Positions 14,455 through 16,357 of a DNA stretch of 16,357 nucleotides are shown here, piece after piece. Source of the DNA: JAFGPJ01 sp964439135. GTDB lineage: Bacteria > Planctomycetota > Phycisphaerae > Sedimentisphaerales > Anaerobacaceae. The stretch spans positions 1 to 16,357 of the forward strand of contig CAYTNN010000095.1 of NCBI GenBank assembly GCA_964439135.1, in the 5' to 3' direction. The notes under the pieces were generated by a model. It did no database searches. It was not told the DNA's origin and was given only the letters and a program-made list of their open reading frames with translations. The position numbers and the translations under genes are program-made. Positions within the stretch are counted from its first letter, which is position 1. Every line of letters starts with the position of its first letter.

Positions 14455-16357
14455 ATGTGTAAAAAATTGATTTGTCTGTTTTTTTCTATTCTTATGCTGG
14501 GCCTGACGAGTAGTGTGAGCGCCGATCTGGTGGGGCACTGGATGCTCGACGACGGTTCCGGAACCACGGTTTCCGATTCGAGCGGCAACGGCAACCACGG
14601 GACCATCGAAGGCAATCCCACATGGATCACCGGTGTCAGCGGTGGTGCCCTGGAGTTCCATGGCCTGGGCGCAGCCGGTGGCGGCGGGGACTACATCGAT
14701 TGCGGCAATGACGCCAGTCTGGACATAACCGGTGCGACCTCCATAGCCCTCTGGATAAGACCTGATGCGGATGACCCGGAGGGAAAGGGTATGGAAACGG
14801 CGCCTATGGCCAAGGCGATGAGCGGGATGAGTCCCGATTGGAGCTATCAGGTTCGATACGGCTGGGGCGGTCCTGAGCCCTATATGGCGTTCACGTTCAA
14901 TACGTCGCCCAGGGCCTGGGCCTTCGTCGGCAAAAACCTGGAGCGCAACGAGTGGTGCCATATCGCATGCTCGTATGACGGCACGACGTTGACATGCTAT
15001 CTTGATGGAGAGCAGACCGATTCGACACCAATGGGCCCAATTACCAGCAGCCCGACCCCTGTCCTCATCGGCTCGGACGGGTGGGGCTCCGACTGGATTG
15101 GCGCAATCGATGATGTCAGGATTTACGACCATGCTTTGACGGAAGCCGAGATTCTGGGCACGATGGTTGGTGAAGTATGGCCGTATGCCTATGGCCCCGA
15201 CCCGAAAGACGGTGCCCTAAATGCCGGCACATGGGTGACCCTTGGCTGGAAGCCAGGCGGAAATGCCGTCTCGCACGATGTATACATGGGTGACAATCTT
15301 AGCGACGTTAACGAAGCCACACGAGATTCAGACGTGTTCCGGATCAATCAGGACTTGATATTTTATATTGCCGGCTTTCCCGGATATGCTTTTCCGGATG
15401 GCCTTGTCCCCGGCACGACTTATTACTGGCGCATCGACGAGGTTAATGAGGCCGACCCGAACAGTCCGTGGAAGGGCGAAGTCTGGAGCTTTATGGTTCC
15501 TCCGAAGACCGCCTATTACCCCGATCCGGATAATGGTGCTGAGTTTGTGCCTGAAAATGCAACACTTACCTGGACGCCGGGCTTTGGCGCGAAACTGCAC
15601 ACCGTATACTTCGGCGAAGATTTTGACGCTGTTAATGAAGCTACGGGTGGAGCGTCCAAAGGAGTTGCAAACTACACTCCCAGCCAGCTCAAATTGGCCA
15701 AGACTTACTACTGGCGTGTCGATGAGTTTGATGGCGCCGCTACATATAAAGGCGAAGTCTGGAGTTTCACTACCGAGGGCGCCGTAACCGGCCCAAATCC
15801 GGCTGATGGTGCCGTGGATGTAAAACCGACCCGGATTCTTAGCTGGGATGCCGGAGCGGTTGCCGCTTCGCACGATGTGTATTTCGGCGCAGATGCAGAT
15901 GCCGTGGCCAATGCCACGACAGCCTCACCCGAGTATAAGGGGGCAAAGGCTCTCGGTGAAGAGAGCTACGATCCCGGTAAACTTACGTTGACTACTACTT
16001 ACTACTGGCGGATCGATGAAGTCAACAGCGTCAATCCCGACAGTCCGTGGGTAGGCAACGTCTGGAGCTTTACGACGGGTGATTTCTTTGTCATCGACGA
16101 CTACGAGGACTACGATACGGGTGAGAACCAGATATGGTACGCATGGCACGATGGCCTCGGTTATGGGGCGCCCGGCACCGCGGATTACTTTGCCGGCAAC
16201 GGAACCGGCGCTGCGGTCGGCGACGAAAACACCACTTCTTATACCGAGGAGACTATCGTCCACGGCGGCGGTAAGTCCATGCCGCTTGTCTACGACAACA
16301 ACAAGCAGGGCTACTCGAAGTATTCGCAAGTGGAGTACACGTTGACAGACCAGCGAG
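14455..16357 (+). CDS. Secreted LamG protein with Fn3-like repeats (C-terminus outside window)
   Basis: The open frame from ATG 14455 runs 634 codons off the right edge. AGGAGG (14443-14448) is 6 nt upstream. A signal peptide is clear: MCKKLICLFFSILMLGLTSS then VSA. Residues about 24-240 form a LamG/concanavalin-like jelly roll: 'LVGHWMLDDGSGTTVSDSSG', 'LEFHG', 'SIALWIRPD', 'NEWCHIACSYDGTTLTCYLD', and 'GAIDDVRIYDHALTEAEI' as the usual closing strand. Three Fn3-like repeats follow (about 248-348, 356-440, 447-541). The last part, from 'DFFVIDDYEDYDTGENQIWY' to 'VHGGGKSMPLVYDNN', is the start of a module recurring after LamG domains in Planctomycetota surface proteins. It is probably extracellular carbohydrate binding or matrix associated; no catalytic motif is visible. 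A C-terminal sorting signal such as PEP-CTERM cannot be judged because the end is missing. Confidence 0.85.
   Translation, partial: MCKKLICLFFSILMLGLTSSVSADLVGHWMLDDGSGTTVSDSSGNGNHGTIEGNPTWITGVSGGALEFHGLGAAGGGGDYIDCGNDASLDITGATSIALWIRPDADDPEGKGMETAPMAKAMSGMSPDWSYQVRYGWGGPEPYMAFTFNTSPRAWAFVGKNLERNEWCHIACSYDGTTLTCYLDGEQTDSTPMGPITSSPTPVLIGSDGWGSDWIGAIDDVRIYDHALTEAEILGTMVGEVWPYAYGPDPKDGALNAGTWVTLGWKPGGNAVSHDVYMGDNLSDVNEATRDSDVFRINQDLIFYIAGFPGYAFPDGLVPGTTYYWRIDEVNEADPNSPWKGEVWSFMVPPKTAYYPDPDNGAEFVPENATLTWTPGFGAKLHTVYFGEDFDAVNEATGGASKGVANYTPSQLKLAKTYYWRVDEFDGAATYKGEVWSFTTEGAVTGPNPADGAVDVKPTRILSWDAGAVAASHDVYFGADADAVANATTASPEYKGAKALGEESYDPGKLTLTTTYYWRIDEVNSVNPDSPWVGNVWSFTTGDFFVIDDYEDYDTGENQIWYAWHDGLGYGAPGTADYFAGNGTGAAVGDENTTSYTEETIVHGGGKSMPLVYDNNKQGYSKYSQVEYTLTDQR
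15196..16077 (+). repeat. Three tandem Fn3-like repeats inside the LamG protein
   Basis: Copies at about 15196-15498, 15520-15774 and 15793-16077 share a frame: 'PDP.DGA' opening, 'HDVYMGD/HTVYFGE/HDVYFGA' strand, 'VNEAT/VNEAT/VANAT', 'YYWRIDEVN/YYWRVDEFD/YYWRIDEVN', and a closing 'GEVWSF/GEVWSF/GNVWSF'. The DNA copies are diverged, so this is an old protein-level duplication rather than a recent DNA repeat. Confidence 0.75.

Noticed and set aside
14431..15132. Minus-strand open frame of 233 codons opposite the LamG gene
   Set aside because: The plus strand encodes an evident signal peptide and LamG fold behind AGGAGG. The minus product has no recognisable motif and is a mirror of codon bias.
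15328..15873. Minus-strand open frames opposite the Fn3-like repeats
   Set aside because: They run antiparallel to conserved YYWRIDEVN repeats; the apparent internal similarity among them only reflects the plus-strand repeats.

Overview
The window looks like a piece of a Planctomycetota chromosome, most likely class Phycisphaerae (Sedimentisphaerales-like). This is inferred from family content rather than from a marker gene: a BlaI/M56 pair, right-handed beta-helix repeats, a DUF5107-TPR protein, a CxxCH/PD40/TPR protein, and a LamG protein with 'YYWRIDEVN' repeats and a 'VIDDYEDYD' module. No rRNA, tRNA, CRISPR array, transposase or phage gene was seen.

Layout. (1) Positions 1-824, minus strand: 5' part of a secreted alpha/beta-hydrolase (acetylxylan-esterase-like), cut by the window edge. 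(2) 825-1026: divergent promoter region. (3) 1027-1920, plus: UbiA-family membrane prenyltransferase, MenA-like. (4) 2005-6553, plus: an autoregulated-looking two-gene unit. A BlaI/MecI-type repressor overlaps by four bases a 1370-residue BlaR1-like M56 membrane metalloprotease. Its extracytoplasmic part is not a penicillin-binding domain but about 990 residues: two right-handed beta-helix modules separated by a beta-sandwich-like domain. A hairpin follows at 6567-6594. (5) 6780-13029, plus: a probable operon of a nitrilase-superfamily amidohydrolase, an exported DUF5107-TPR protein, and a membrane-anchored protein with one CxxCH motif, PD40 repeats and TPRs. (6) 13314-14159, plus: a predicted lipoprotein of the GDPD/PI-PLC-like superfamily. 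(7) 14455-end, plus: a secreted LamG protein with three Fn3-like repeats, cut by the window edge, behind a sigma70-like promoter and a roughly 190-nt leader that may encode a 23-codon peptide.

How the genes may work together. Most products are exported or membrane proteins with polysaccharide-associated folds, which fits a marine or anaerobic polysaccharide degrader. The item most worth attention is the repressor-protease pair. Its promoter carries a BlaI-type palindrome exactly between the -35 and -10 boxes and a related copy 22 bp downstream. The architecture suggests a BlaR1-type signalling protease re-tooled to sense a surface carbohydrate or cell-envelope ligand through beta-helices. That function is inference. 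The gene content, the fusion and the operator are read directly from the sequence.
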